A DNA stretch of 64,000 nucleotides from Adiantum capillus-veneris (Eukaryota; Streptophyta; Polypodiopsida; Polypodiales; Pteridaceae). The stretch lies in NCBI GenBank assembly GCA_014529385.2, contig CM043953.1, positions 70,041,872 through 70,105,871 of the forward strand, in the 5' to 3' direction. A program made the position numbers and the translations under genes. The notes under the pieces were generated by a model. That model saw only the letters and a program-made list of their open reading frames with translations. It was not told the origin of the DNA and searched no databases. Shown here piece by piece: positions 46,335-57,438 of this stretch (positions are counted from its first letter, which is position 1; the number at the start of each line of letters is the position of its first letter).

Positions 46335-46360
46335 TAGACATCCTACGCATAGGATGTCTA
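46335..46360. repeat. Palindrome, copy 5
   Basis: Core CATCCTACGCATAGGATG with one central change; flanks TAGA/TCTA extend the arms. Confidence 0.9.
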
Positions 46361-46620
46361 AATGACATTTTTGGCCTACAGAGGGTGTTTTTCAATTCCA
46401 GATCTATTCATATCACCTTCAAGAGCTCATATATCAAATTTCAAGCCATTCTAATCATTTTTTACCCCCAACACCTCCAAGATACACTTTTTGAACCCAA
46501 AAACACTACACATGGTCTTACCAACACCAATTCTTGTCCAAATCAAAATCCAAGAGCATGGCCATATTCCACAGGCCAAGAGCTACCCACATAACAAATC
46601 TCAAGCTATGTTGATGAAAT

Positions 46621-46644
46621 AGACATCCTACGCATAGGATGTCT
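46621..46644. repeat. Palindrome, copy 6
   Basis: Core CATCCTACGCATAGGATG, same variant as copy 5, exactly 285 bp after it. Confidence 0.9.
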
Positions 46645-46893
46645 CCAGCTCAATTTTGACCTTCTGTGCAATGGGAGCCATTACCATGGTGCAAGGAGCC
46701 CATATATCAATTTTCAATCCATTTGGATATCATTTGCCACCTGTTGTGGACATCCTACCCAATTTGTGAGCCTAAAGCCTGTATCTGCCCAAAAATACAC
46801 TTTTTGATTTCCAAACCCAATTCCAATCATATAGCCATGTTGCACAGGCCAAGGACCACCTGCATGTCAAGTTTCACCAAAAACTGATGAAAA

Positions 46894-46917
46894 AGACATC
46901 CTACGCGTAGGATGTCT
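46894..46917. repeat. Palindrome, copy 7
   Basis: Perfect 24-bp palindrome, identical to copy 1 in the leader about 28 kb away. Confidence 0.95.
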
Positions 46918-47082
46918 AAATGATAAATTTTGGCCAGAATTATACTGTGAGCACATGCAGGGTTTCCCAAGTTCCTTTTAAGTTTTATTTTCAATTTTCA
47001 AGTCATTTGGATAGTTAAAACTCAGTTTCTCAGCTGATATGGAAAAAACGCTAACTTCGGACTACTGAGTGCAACAGGATCT

Positions 47083-47943
47083 ATGGCAGCCGCAAAATCA
47101 CCTGCAAAGAAGAAGAGGATGACCATAAAGGACTATTTGGAAGAAGTGGAGCCGTTTTTCATCCCAGAAGGAACTTTCAAGGCAACCAGAACGTGGATCC
47201 AAGAGGACTTGCTAGAGTCAAATGATCTGAAGATCTACCAAGGCGTGTTCAAAGATACCGAAGGAAATGTAATAGAGCTACCCATGCTACCTCGGGAGCT
47301 CAATGAGTTTTTCAGAAGCAAGATGGAAGATTACCTGGAGAAAATTGATCTCCATAACTATTTTGAAGCTGTGCTGGCAGGAATTGACATAAAAAGAGTA
47401 TGGGAGTTTGTGACTACAACCAAAGAAGATGGAGTGGCCAGAGTTACGGATCTGCAGGGCAAGCGAGACACTGTGATTGTAATGACAGAGAAAGTAGTGG
47501 CAGCCGCACTAGACCTCTCCAACAAAGGGGATAGTGTAACCAAAAGAAGAGATGAAGTCAAGGTGTACTCTGAAAAGAAGAGAAACTACACCTTTGAAGA
47601 CATTGCAAACCCTAAAGTGGCAATCATGAGTCAGCTGTATAACCAGTATTTCCACATGTGTACAAAGCGGCCACAGAAGTATAGAATGCCACCTGGAGTC
47701 ATTGCCACAACCTTCACCTGGGAAATGCAGAAGAGCAAGCCGAAGGTGATCAACTATGTTGCCTATATCCATGATAATCTGGTGAAGGTGGCAACAAGAA
47801 CCCCACCTACATTGTGCCGAGTGAGCTGATCACAAAAGTGGTTTATAGGGCATTGCACGCCAAGGGGAGATGGCCTGACCCTTCATCACAGAATGACTGG
47901 CTAAGGCTCAAGGAGGATAATGTTGGAATTAGGGTTGCAGAGA
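47083..47943 (+). pseudogene. Element B 3' additional ORF
   Basis: An ORF of 248 residues (47083-47829) starts MAAAKSPAKKKRMTIKDYLEEVEPFF. A one-base shift near 47795 leads into a second frame that continues TYIVPSELITKVVYRALHAKGRWPDP until it is cut at about 47943. A central block (VWEFVTTTKEDGVARVTDLQGKR) followed by a helix that would sit in a larger DNA- or RNA-contact fold recalls the putative plant transposon protein domain found in accessory ORFs of plant gypsy elements. That match is weak. It is downstream of pol, where some Athila elements carry an env-like ORF, but no signal peptide or membrane helix is visible. Confidence 0.55.
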
Positions 47944-48069
47944 AACACACACAGCTTGGAGAAGACGAAGGAAGCTCAAGGCACACAATAGAGAGTGTGT
48001 TACTTAGTGTGCAATGGAAAGATAGATAGCCCTAGAGTGATGGGCGTATATACAATGCTCGGGGGAAAA
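47944..48069 (+). repeat. Direct repeat, copy 1 (about 126 bp)
   Basis: Begins AACACACACAGCTTGGAGAA and ends CTCGGGGGAAAAA. Only two or three differences from 48145-48270. The two copies and a 75-bp spacer could be a TRIM-like miniature retroelement or a simple duplication. Confidence 0.85.
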
Positions 48070-48144
48070 AAACCTCCTAAAGAGGGAAAAAATGCCCCGG
48101 CGGTCCTAGTGTGTTCACACACATCACTACCACATGTATATGGT

Positions 48145-48270
48145 AACACACACAGCTTGGAGAAGACAAAGGAAGCTCAAGGCACACAATAGAGAGTGTG
48201 TTACTTAGTGTGCTATGGAAAGATAGATAGCCCTAGAGTGATGGGCGTATATACAATGCTCGGGGGAAAA
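48145..48270 (+). repeat. Direct repeat, copy 2 (about 126 bp)
   Basis: Near-identical partner of 47944-48069. LINE coding sequence starts right after it. Confidence 0.85.
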
Positions 48271-48411
48271 AGTATTGAGTTTCTGGATCGATTCCTTAAC
48301 GATCAAACAGGGGCTACCCGATTCGATGTTTTCACTTCTAGTAAACAAGTAGCCCTAGATATCCTTTAGAATATCCAATCGGAGAGTAGGCTTAGGTGGT
48401 TTTCTAAGATC

Positions 48412-49360
48412 TTGCTTCCATTTGAAAGGAGAGTTAGGAATCGTCAGGCACCGATGATGGAAGTGCTCAAAATGCAGATCTTTGCCATGCTTAACATCAA
48501 TGGACTCAGGTCGAGGCGGGGGGAGTTGGAGTACATGATGTTACAAAAGACTTGGAATGTGGTGAGACTCGACTATTCCAGTGCATGGCCCCTTAGAATG
48601 GCAGGATATTCGACATTCCAAGTGCTAGGATCTGATAAACCAGGGGCAAGGGGACTCGTGACCTTGGTCTCCCAGGAACTCAAAGCCTTTGAGTTGTGAA
48701 TGTCGGACGTAAACTCCCTGTTTGTTCAACTCTTTCCTCTGAATATGAAAGAGGGTTGGATTTACAGGAATGGTTATGTCCCGCAAATGAAGTTAGTGGA
48801 TGAGCGAGTAGATATGCTAAGTGCGCTAGCTTCAAAGCTTCGTAGGCTGGGCAGAAAGGGCCTTCCTCTCTTAATAGGAGGGGGCTGGAATCTTAGACGG
48901 CGCCCGATGAAGAGATGGCTGGGGATTGAGGACCTTGACTTTAAAATTTTCCAAACGAGAGGCTCTGGACTCTCGTATCACTCTTCCTGTGGTAAAGGAC
49001 AATCAGACATTGACTAATTCTTAGCCAATGATCTGGCCCTTCAATTCCTCGGCCATGCCAGTGTTCAAAGAGCGGTGGATTTGTCGGACCACTAGCCCAT
49101 TAAGGTGAAGTTGGTTTGTGATGCGGTGCATGTGGAGCGTCCCCCACCACCACCCCCTTCCATCGATGCGACAAGAATTGAGCCGGCAGCTCAGCTCTTC
49201 TTGCATCACAACTTTTGGGACTCCCTGCTAGAGGTGACAGAAGAGGGGGAAATCACTCAGGTAGCAGTGAACCGCCAGTTGAAGAGATTTGAGAAGGCAA
49301 TTGAAAGAGTCTCTCGAGATGTTGGTGTGTTCTCAGGCCTAATAGAGGCTTTAGGCTAGA
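48412..49360 (+). pseudogene. LINE 3 AP-type endonuclease
   Basis: The endonuclease/exonuclease/phosphatase fold is recognisable over three open pieces: MLNINGLRSRRGELEYMML, LIGGGWNLRR, GQSDIDxFLAN and DLSDHxPIKV. The catalytic Glu of the usual LQETR motif is Lys (LQKTW), and the usual GDxN Asp is Gly (GGGWN), so it would be inactive even if the frame were intact. The target-nicking role is family knowledge. Confidence 0.8.
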
Positions 49361-49529
49361 CCCGAGATCTTGGAGATTCATCAACCAAAGATGGGAAGCT
49401 TGAAAGTCTCTGTCGAAGGCAGAGAGTGATTCCTCTTGTGAGGATAAGGCATGGTGGAAGTTTATCGAATTCCGAAAAGAGGCACAAGCTGAAATGAAGA
49501 GAAGCGAGAGAGAGAGGCTCTCAAATGAT

Positions 49530-51795
49530 TCATGCTCAAGAGCGTCGGATTGGCAAGATGCAAAGAGTGGTATGCATGGTGGAAGCATTTCAAAGTCGTT
49601 CTAGGGGGGAGCAGAAAAGGAGGGCCCGCTCAACCCCTAAGAGACCAAAACGGCAAGCTGCAGGCAGACAAAGAGAAGATCCGGGATATTTGGAAGGGTC
49701 ATGCTTCTCGAGTCTTCACCAATCCCTCCAAGCACAACAAAGATCCAGAACACTTGCGCAACCATGCTGTGTGACTTTGGCATAGAATAGAGGGCATCAA
49801 TGACTCTATTAGTTAGACTGAAGTTAGGGAGATATGTCGCAAGATTAAGTGACATAAAGGAGCTGGGATAGACGACATTCCCCCTAAATTTTTCAAGATC
49901 CTTATTCAAGATAAGGGAACTAGATTAAATCAATTTAGACCAAGTACAAATATGGGAAGAGCGGTCTTCAAAATGCTATGTACTTGGTTTGATTAAGGGA
50001 AGTTGTTAGACGCATCATCTACCTCGATACTGCTATATATCCCGAGGAAGGGTGATCTTTCTAATATGGACAACTAAAGAGTATTCCGATCTCTTTGAAG
50101 CTCTTGACCTCACTCGTGATCAATAGGATCTCAGTTAAACTCGAGGAAAGAAACTTCTTCTTGTGTGGTCAAGCCGGATTTCGGACTCAGGAGGAATGTG
50201 TGGTTCAAGTGATGGCCTTGTAGGAAATTGTGCTCAGATGGAAGGTCATTAAGAAACCAATGTATGTGGCATACATTGACTTGTAAAAGGTGTACGATAC
50301 AGTGCCACACAAGGTTCTCTTTTTGAAGATGGAAGCCATAGGGATTGGAGATCCTTGCTTGAATTTTTTTTGAGCCTTGTACCAATTCTCCAAAGTCAGA
50401 GTGCGGGTCGGAGCGAAGCTGAGTGAGTAGGTCCAAATTGCCCGTGGAGTGCGTCAAGGGTGTCCCACGTCGCCTACTCTCTTCAATATCTTCATTACTG
50501 ACATCCTGGATGAGAGTGCGACTGACCTTGGGGTGGCTATTCATGCCTACTCCTGAAGATCCAGGGCCTGCTTTTTGCAGATGACTTAGTTTTATTCGCG
50601 GAGTCTAAGGAGGAGTTGCAGGCTAGTTTAGATAGATTGCATAGCTGGGCGGAGAAGTGGGGGATGAAGTTTGGCATAAAGAAATGCTAGGCGACCGTGT
50701 TTAAGCGGGGACCTTGAGGAACTTATTGCCTTTAAGCCTCACATCGGACCTGAGGAGATTCATGTAGCCTCAGAGTATAGGTACTTGGGCATATTAATAG
50801 AGAACAAAGTCTCGATTGATACTATCCTTAAGGATAGGATTGAAAGTGTAAATAAGTCTCTATATGCCCATAAACACCTTCTATGCTCTAGGAAAATTCC
50901 AGTGTGGTCAAGGTTGGCCTTTCTCAAGGCATGCGTCTTCCGAGGGGCGACTTATGGAGCACAGATTATTGGTTCACACGACTTGAGGAAGTTGAACCCA
51001 TTAGAGACACTTATATCAACTGGAATGAGGTGGGTAGTTGGTAAGGCCGCAAAGTCGAGTTTTGTGGCAACAACTACTCTTCATCAAGAGTTAGGGCTCC
51101 CCCCCATACCAGATTACTGTGCAAGACATAGGGTACAATCTTTTAGCAAGTACGCAGGTCTAAGAACTTGGATTGCAGACTTGGTTAACCTTATATACCA
51201 GATTGGAATCAATTCAAGAAATGGACTTGGTGTAAAAAGACAAAGTTTTGGGGGAGAGGTATATCAACAACTCTTCTATTGAGACCACAAGACATGAGAG
51301 CTGGAAGACTGGGAACACTCACACCAATGTGTCTCCCTTGATCCTTATATTGAGAGGAAGTATGAGGACACATGTGGATACCTCTTTAGGCAGAGCATTG
51401 GAAAGAACCTTGGTGGGATGGAAGAGAAAGTCTTGCTACTAGCAAGAGTGGATGGTTCAATGGTTAAGGACAAGATTGAGCGGACACAGTCTAGAACTTT
51501 CCCGGTGTGCGGATTGGAAGAAGGCGCAAGGTCCCTTACTCACATGTTGGTACAATGTCCTGAGCTGGATAATCTCAGAAACTCAATACAACCCTGTATG
51601 GATAATGCTAGATGGCTATTAAACAATACTAGCGGTGAAGATAACAAAGTGTTACTCCTAGGAGGGGAGATGAGTGGAAAGAAATTTATAGGATGGGTTG
51701 TCCCTCGTGGGGCCCATAATGATCGTCGTGGACCGCAACTGAGGAGTGCCTATGGGGATAACATTGCAGCATTCCTTTGCGAGGCTGTACCGTGA
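49530..51795 (+). pseudogene. LINE 3 reverse transcriptase and C-terminal region
   Basis: RT blocks appear in changing frames: a PRKGDLSNMDN-like block near 50050, YIDLxKVYDTVPHKVLF near 50275, RGVRQGCPTSPTLFNIFI near 50445, and LLFADDLVLFAESKEEL near 50575 (FADD catalytic box). After that EYRYLGILI and a long open frame (50785-51282) follow. A final frame (51418-51795) has CGLEEGARSLTHMLVQCPEL, resembling a zinc-binding end of LINE ORF2. Different family from LINE 1, which shares none of these flanking segments. Confidence 0.85.
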
Positions 51796-52060
51796 TACCA
51801 CAATGCTCTGGTCTGTGAGGATGTTTGAAGATCCTAGGGCTTGTAGTCATTGCGTACAGTGTGGTCCCACCTAACATGGTCCTGGGGCTTTTCGAGCGGG
51901 CCTTGGCGACATCCTACCGGACATCCGCTGGACGGGGGCCTTTTTCTACCGGCGAAAATCCCGGAGTACCTGGGCAAGCTTCAGCACTGTCTGTGAGTTA
52001 CAAGGGTTCGTCCCTCTCTCTCGGCCTTTGTCCTTAAGTGCATCATCGAATTCGTTTGGT

Positions 52061-52321
52061 GATTTCTCAACGTTACATTTGGGTGGCGTGACTAACAAGG
52101 GAACATGGACTGACTAACATGGCATGAAAATACTTTTTACTCCCCCGAGGGGGAAACTTGCTTCCATTCCCCGTTGACATGCCACTATACGGCTTGGAGT
52201 CTCTTTTCCCCTTGTCGGTAGGTCGGCAAGATAACTTGTCTTTGACTCGTTTGCGTACACACGAATCAAAGGCAGTTTTTCTTCTCGGCTCTAGCCCAAA
52301 AAAGTAAAAGAATTTTTTTTT
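52061..52321. other. No gene recognised
   Basis: Probable LINE 3' untranslated sequence and junction to the tandem duplication, ending in an A-rich and T-rich patch. Confidence 0.4.
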
Positions 52322-53749
52322 AACAAATCATTAAGCTTCTAAAAAAGATTGTAGAGATTAGATGTACTTACTTGTACAATGCTTGATCTACTTGCTTGAA
52401 AGGCTGCACTGACTTTTGTCCCTTGGGGTGAAACTAATTTACAATGAATACCTTGATGCTTGCAAAGAAGTGAATTTTAAGTATGAGAATCATAAAAATT
52501 CTTACCTTTAAAATTTCATACAGACAGCATGAGTTTCAAACGGTGGTCCAAATCTCATGAGCTTTACAATGCAATTTTATTGTGCAATTCTTTCAAACAT
52601 GTATTATTGGGTCGAGCTATTGGTGCGTCACGAGATTTGATTGTGACACTAATACTTGTAGACCTTACATCCATTGTCCTATTTTCAAAACCCTTAAAAA
52701 TTATTGTTGATATTTTAAGAAGAATGATTAAACTATCCTTGCATTTTGTGAAAAAATCTAGAATATTCTATTATTTAAAAATATTTAATGCTTCTTAATA
52801 TTTTTGAAATGAATTTGTATCAAATATGCATAGTGTAAGCTCACAATTAGAGGCATTTATGTCTAAAATGATGAAAGATTTAATATTGTGTGTCTTTAGA
52901 GATATTTCATATGTTACCGAAGGGAATCTAAAAGAAATTAGATGAACTTTTTTTTGTAATGTTGGTCAAATGAGAGAGGCTTATTGGGAATTTTTCAAAT
53001 TTGAGGGGTATTTTGAGAATTTTCACAAAAACATAAGTATATTTGTTTTATTTTTTAAATATCTAACCCCATATACAATCCCAATGGATGAGATTTGGAC
53101 AAATGTGTAGATCTCAACATCATTCTAGACCCAATGGAAAAGGTACAACCAGATCCCTAGCTATACATTTGTTAATTCTACCCAGTAGGGAGCTTGGACC
53201 ATTACAGTCCGTTGTTATATTTTCAAGGATTTCAAAATTGAAAAACCCAAGCAAGAAATTACCTTATCAATTGATATGTGATCAACTATCCAAATATTAG
53301 AGGCTTATCTCAATCACAAACTTAGAAAATTAGGTAACTTCATCATGAGTACCAATTTCTCTCTTGTTAAAAAATTCTAAAACCCAGAGCAACAAATATG
53401 TTCTCGACCGAGATTTGGTTGGTTGTCCAAATCTTAGAGACTTTTTTCAATTATGAACCTAGGCCATGAGACTTCCTTGACGGTTTAAATCTTCCAATTT
53501 GAAACCCAAATTAGTTTCCAAATCTTAAACTCCTAGCAGGAAACATGGTGTCGATTGAGTTTTGGACAGCTGTCCAAATCTCAAAGATTTATATTAGTTA
53601 TGAACCTAATCCATGGGTCCAAGCTTCAAAGACCATCATATGTATTATAGACTTGTTGCAAAGAGGCTACCATTTTCTCTTGATATTGCTTAAACTTCTA
53701 TCTAACGTGCTTAATTACACTCTACATTATTTGCTTAAACTTTTAGTTT
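52322..53749 (+). repeat. 1.43-kb tandem duplication, copy 1
   Basis: Starts AACAAATCATTAAGCTTCT. It aligns along its length with 53750-55044 at roughly 90% by eye. Inside it the phrase GTCCAAATCTYA...ATGAACCTA recurs every 100-150 bp (about 52548, 53271, 53419, 53572), so it also has an internal, older repeat structure. No coding frame. Confidence 0.9.
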
Positions 53750-55044
53750 AACAAATCATTTAGCTTCTAAAAATATTGTAGAGATCATAGTGGATGTACT
53801 TACTTGTACAATGCTTGATTTACTTGCTTGAAAGGTAGCACAGGCTTTTGTCCTTTGGAGAGAATCTTATTCACAATGAATTCCTTGATGCTTGACAAAG
53901 AAGTGATTTTTAAGTATGAGAATCATTAAAATTCTAACCTTTAAAATTGCATACATGTTGCAGGAGTTTTAGATGGTTGTCCAAATCTCATGAGCTTTAC
54001 AATGTAATCTTATTGTGCAATACTTTCAAACATGTATTCTTGGGTCGAGCTACTGGTGCGTGGAGATTTAATTGTGACATTGATACTTGTAGACCTTACA
54101 TCCATTGTCCTATTTCCAAAACACTTAAAAATTATTGTTGATGTTTTAAGAAAGAATGATCAAATTATCCCTACATTTTGTGAAAAAATCTAGAATATTC
54201 TATTAATTTAAAATATTTAATGCTTCTTAATATTTTTGAAATGGATTTGTATCAATTTTTATGCATAGTTTACGCTCACAACTAGGGGCATTTATGTGTA
54301 AAATGATGAACGATTTTATATTGTGTGTCGTTACAGATACTCCATAGGTTACGGAAGGGAATCTACAAGAAATTGGATGACTTGTTTTTGTAATGTTGGT
54401 CAAATGAGAGAGGTTTATTGGGAATTTTGGAAAGTTGAGGAGTATATTGAGAATTTTCACAGACACATAAGTATATTTGTATTTGTTTGATTTTTAAAAT
54501 CTCTAATCCCATATACAATCCCAATGGATGAGATTTGGATAAGCGTCCATATCTTAGCATCATTCTAGATCCAATGAAAAAGGTACAACCAGATATCTAA
54601 CTATACGTTTGTTGATTCTACCTAATAGTGAGCTTGGACCATTACAATCCATTGTTCTATTTTCAAGGCTTTCAAAATTGAAAAATCCAAGCAAAAAATT
54701 ATGTTATCGATTGAGTTGTCAATTGAGATCTGGATTGTTTTCCAAGTCTGTAAGATTTGGAAGGTTGTCCAAATCTTACAGACTTGTTTCAATTATGAAC
54801 CTAGGCCATGAGACTTGCTTGAAGATTTAATTCTTTCAATTTGAAACCCAAATTAGTTTTGGGCATCTGTCCAAATCTTAAACCCCTAGCAGGAAGCATG
54901 GTGTTGATTGAGTTTTGGACAATTGTCCAAATCTCAAAGATTTATATTAGTCATGAACCTAATCCATGGGTCTGAGCTTCAAAGACGATCATACGTATTA
55001 TAGACTTGCTGTAAACATGCTACCATTTTCTCTTGATATTGCTA
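53750..55044 (+). repeat. 1.43-kb tandem duplication, copy 2
   Basis: Starts AACAAATCATTTAGCTTCT; slightly shorter than copy 1. Internal GTCCAAATCT phrases at about 53983, 54778, 54870 and 54927. Confidence 0.9.
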
Positions 55045-55940
55045 ACATCTGTAAGGAATGGAAAAATGTAAGACCTTGGGACTGCCTAGCCTCGAACCTC
55101 CACCCAACCTCCCTTTATAGGCCTTGCCCCTAGGATCCCGTCTCCATTAGCAGCCGGCCCTTGACCTCAAGGGTGGCCCTTGGCTTGACATTACTCCCCC
55201 TTTGGAGAAGCATTTTCATCCTTGAAAACAACAGTGATGATACACTAATGGTTTCCAAAGTGGCATCCTTCATGGATCTAGCTGTTTGCTCGATCGAAAC
55301 ACGGTTTAGTAGGAGGTTCAATAAAACCAAGAGTAACATCTTGATTTTCCACATTGTTATCCATTTGCAACCATCTGGTTGTACCAGTTCCTATCCAAGC
55401 ATAGTGTGTAGACTCCATTTAGAATGCACATGAGCATTAGGTCCAAAAACGACTCAAAAAGGGTTGTTTGTTAATCTAAGGATTAAGGAATAGTCCAATA
55501 GTCATTTGACACGTATACAAAAGTAAGGCACTCTTGTCTCCTCTATTTTGGGTTTTGGTGGTACTATTTTGACGGAGAACGGCTAAATGTCTTGATCATA
55601 AGGCTGAAACTGCTATATTTAGGTGCTTTCGGCGAGTGAGCTCATTAAATTGCGGCCCAAAATAATGAAGTCTCATCTTTTGCTCTATTTTATATTTCAC
55701 AAAAGCGTTGTCAAAAGATACGAAATCTATGTCAGAAGGCTCTCAAAACAAGGCCATTAATGACAAATCACCTACTTTTTTCAAACGCATACCTTTTTCA
55801 CTCTCTCTCTATTTTGTGAGAGCTTTAAGTCTTTCCTTCTCTATATTTTCTTTCTTTTTCTCTAATCTCTGAGTTTCCCTGGCATCTTTTGCACGTCGCC
55901 CTTCAAATAACATAACTTCTTGTGACTTTCATGACGTTTG
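55045..55940. other. No gene recognised
   Basis: Contains TTGACATTACTCCCCCTTTGG at 55186-55206, wording reminiscent of retrotransposon internal ends, but no flanking element was found. A T/C-rich stretch at 55800-55870 may be the polypyrimidine part of an intron before the next gene. Confidence 0.4.
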
Positions 55941-55942
55941 AG

Positions 55943-56723
55943 AGGATGGTCTTTGGAAGCCCATATCTTTTCGTGTGAATGACTGGGTAACAATGCCTCC
56001 TTCATGCAAAGGTGTACACAGAGTGAAGAGAACTAAACATGATAAAGTAAAAAACAATTGGAAAGGTCGTGTTCTTGCTTTCAAAGTGACCAAAAATGGC
56101 TGGCTACCTAAGATTCAACATGTGTACATGGCCAAGGATATGGTGTTAGACTGGGAAGAACATCCCACACTGCATTTTTACTGTAAGTAAAAAAAACTTC
56201 TATTTGATACAATGAATTTTTCATTCTCCCATTTTTTTTCTCATTTTTTGATTCCATTCCAGATATATTTCCTTCAGTAGATGTGGAATGGCAGCCTATG
56301 GAGAGTCTAAGTGGGACATTCAAAGCAATGCATAAAGGGATTGCAGATGCTATGTATGCTGACAAGCCACCTTCCTTTTACAAAACAATGGATTTGTTTG
56401 TCTATTTTGCAGAATACAAGGTTCCATCACGAAAAGGTGCATATGGAGAACTACATCAATTACCCGTTCCCACCATAAGTTCACTTGACTGGGAAGATCC
56501 TGATGCATGTACTATATCAAGCTTCAAATCCAACATCAAAGAAGACATCCTTAAAGCTATGTCTCCGGGCAAGATATCAAGAAGGATTAAAATTCAATGG
56601 TTCTTGCCTATACATGTCTTTGTGGCATGTTTCAAAAAAATGGACTTGCAGAGGACAAAGACGATGTGGCTTAATAGAAGACTTTCTATGACTGAACTGG
56701 AGTACCAAAGAAACTTTCCATAG
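55943..56723 (+). CDS. Hypothetical spliced gene, at least two exons
   Basis: Exon A (to 56182) has the frame WKPISFRVNDWVTMPPSCKG; the upstream limit is unknown, as a TGA lies at 55938 and a splice acceptor could be at about 55943. An 80-bp intron follows (56183-56262, GTAAGT ... TTCCAG), and exon B (56263-56723) keeps the frame perfectly across the junction to a TAG. Together about 220 residues, with no recognisable domain; several Trp/Tyr/Lys-rich blocks (e.g. LHQLPVPTISSLDWEDPD). The preserved phase supports a real or recently real gene. It may be part of a large transposon along with its neighbours. Confidence 0.6.
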
Positions 56724-56839
56724 TGGCGATAATATCAGTTGTAGAGTAAGCCCAAATTCTATGTCTATCTCATATCAACTATGTCGTCAATCATTAGTTT
56801 TGGGCTATGACTATAGGAGATGGAGAAGAAAATTAGGTA

Positions 56840-57438
56840 GCTGGGTGTCGACTCTGAGGAAAATTGTCCAGAGTTTGAACTAAAGGTCACAGTCCATCCA
56901 CAACCGAGTATAGAAGCCTTATAGTAACAACAAATTGGAGACTACATGATGTTAGAGAATCTCTTGAGTTTCTTGATGAAACATCTCCTGAGTATAGATT
57001 CAAAGTGGATGGAATTGTGGTGAACAAAAGGATGGAGAATTCAACCTCTTGCATCACATGCCTTACCCCAAAAAGAGTTGTATTTGAGCCACTTGCAAGG
57101 ACTTGAAAAAAAAAGTTCAATATTGTAATCATTGCATTTTGCAAATATATTTATCTTTTCTCTACCTTATTGTGATCATTATTTATGTTGTTTTAAACTT
57201 ACGTGACACCATGATACACATTTAAGAATCAATAGTTGGTATTAAGTATTTGAAGTACAAAATTCTGAATCACCAAAGGGTATATGTTCATATGGACAAA
57301 ATGAACAAAAGTGTACATAGCTTTTATGGAGTAATCAATCATGAAACTCCACTTTTCTTTTTTCCTGAGAGGATTCTCCATCCTCAGAGACCCTTTTTCT
57401 TTTGTGTTCAGAATGGGGTGAAAATTCAAGAGTGGGTG
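56840..57438 (+). repeat. 599-bp tandem duplication, copy 1
   Basis: Starts GCTGGGTGTCGACTCTGAGG. It contains coding-like pieces (LHDVRESLEFLDETSPEYR at about 56935-57010; a frame starting about 57250 with HQRVYVHMDKMNKSVHSF). Confidence 0.93.

Larger units (their letters stand above)
44042..47082 (+). other. Element B 3' region, palindrome-bearing, no ORF
   Basis: A 3-kb stretch without a supported gene. It has a purine-rich GGAGGAGGGGAGG at about 44449-44461 that looks like a polypurine tract but is not followed by a recognisable LTR. From 46051 it is built of diverged units of about 285 bp, each with the palindrome also found in B's leader. Phrases such as CAAGTTTCA and CATCCTACCCAA recur between them. 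Confidence 0.55.
18305..47943 (+). mobile_element. Element B: large Ty3/gypsy retrotransposon with nested insertions
   Basis: Plus-strand element in the order LTR end, PBS, 1.8-kb leader, gag, protease, RT, RNase H, integrase, second protease-like domain, basic tail, palindrome-rich region and 3' ORF. It is interrupted by a minus-strand gag-only element (28281-33839) and by element C (34480-43180). Without them B would be roughly 15 kb. Stops and frameshifts are spread through every ORF; many are TGA or TAA/TAG where CGA or CAA/CAG would fit, suggesting old, methylated DNA. It is cut off near 47943 by unrelated repeats and a LINE. Confidence 0.8.
48274..52060 (+). mobile_element. LINE 3: endonuclease/RT non-LTR retrotransposon, decayed
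   Basis: Plus-strand LINE of a family unlike LINE 1/2. In order it has an upstream coding stretch, an endonuclease, a reverse transcriptase and a C-terminal Cys/His region. Numerous stops and frameshifts show it is dead. The 5' end abuts the 126-bp repeat and is probably truncated. The 3' end is uncertain: no long A tail, although an A-rich patch lies at 52296-52310. Confidence 0.8.

Noticed and set aside
19089-46917. CRISPR-like reading of the spaced palindromes
   Set aside because: The intervals are about 285 bp and related to each other, not short unique spacers, and the context is a plant retrotransposon.
55161-55433. Open frames on both strands near 55.1-55.4 kb
   Set aside because: No recognisable domain and no splice-compatible neighbour; the wording resembles retrotransposon junction sequence.
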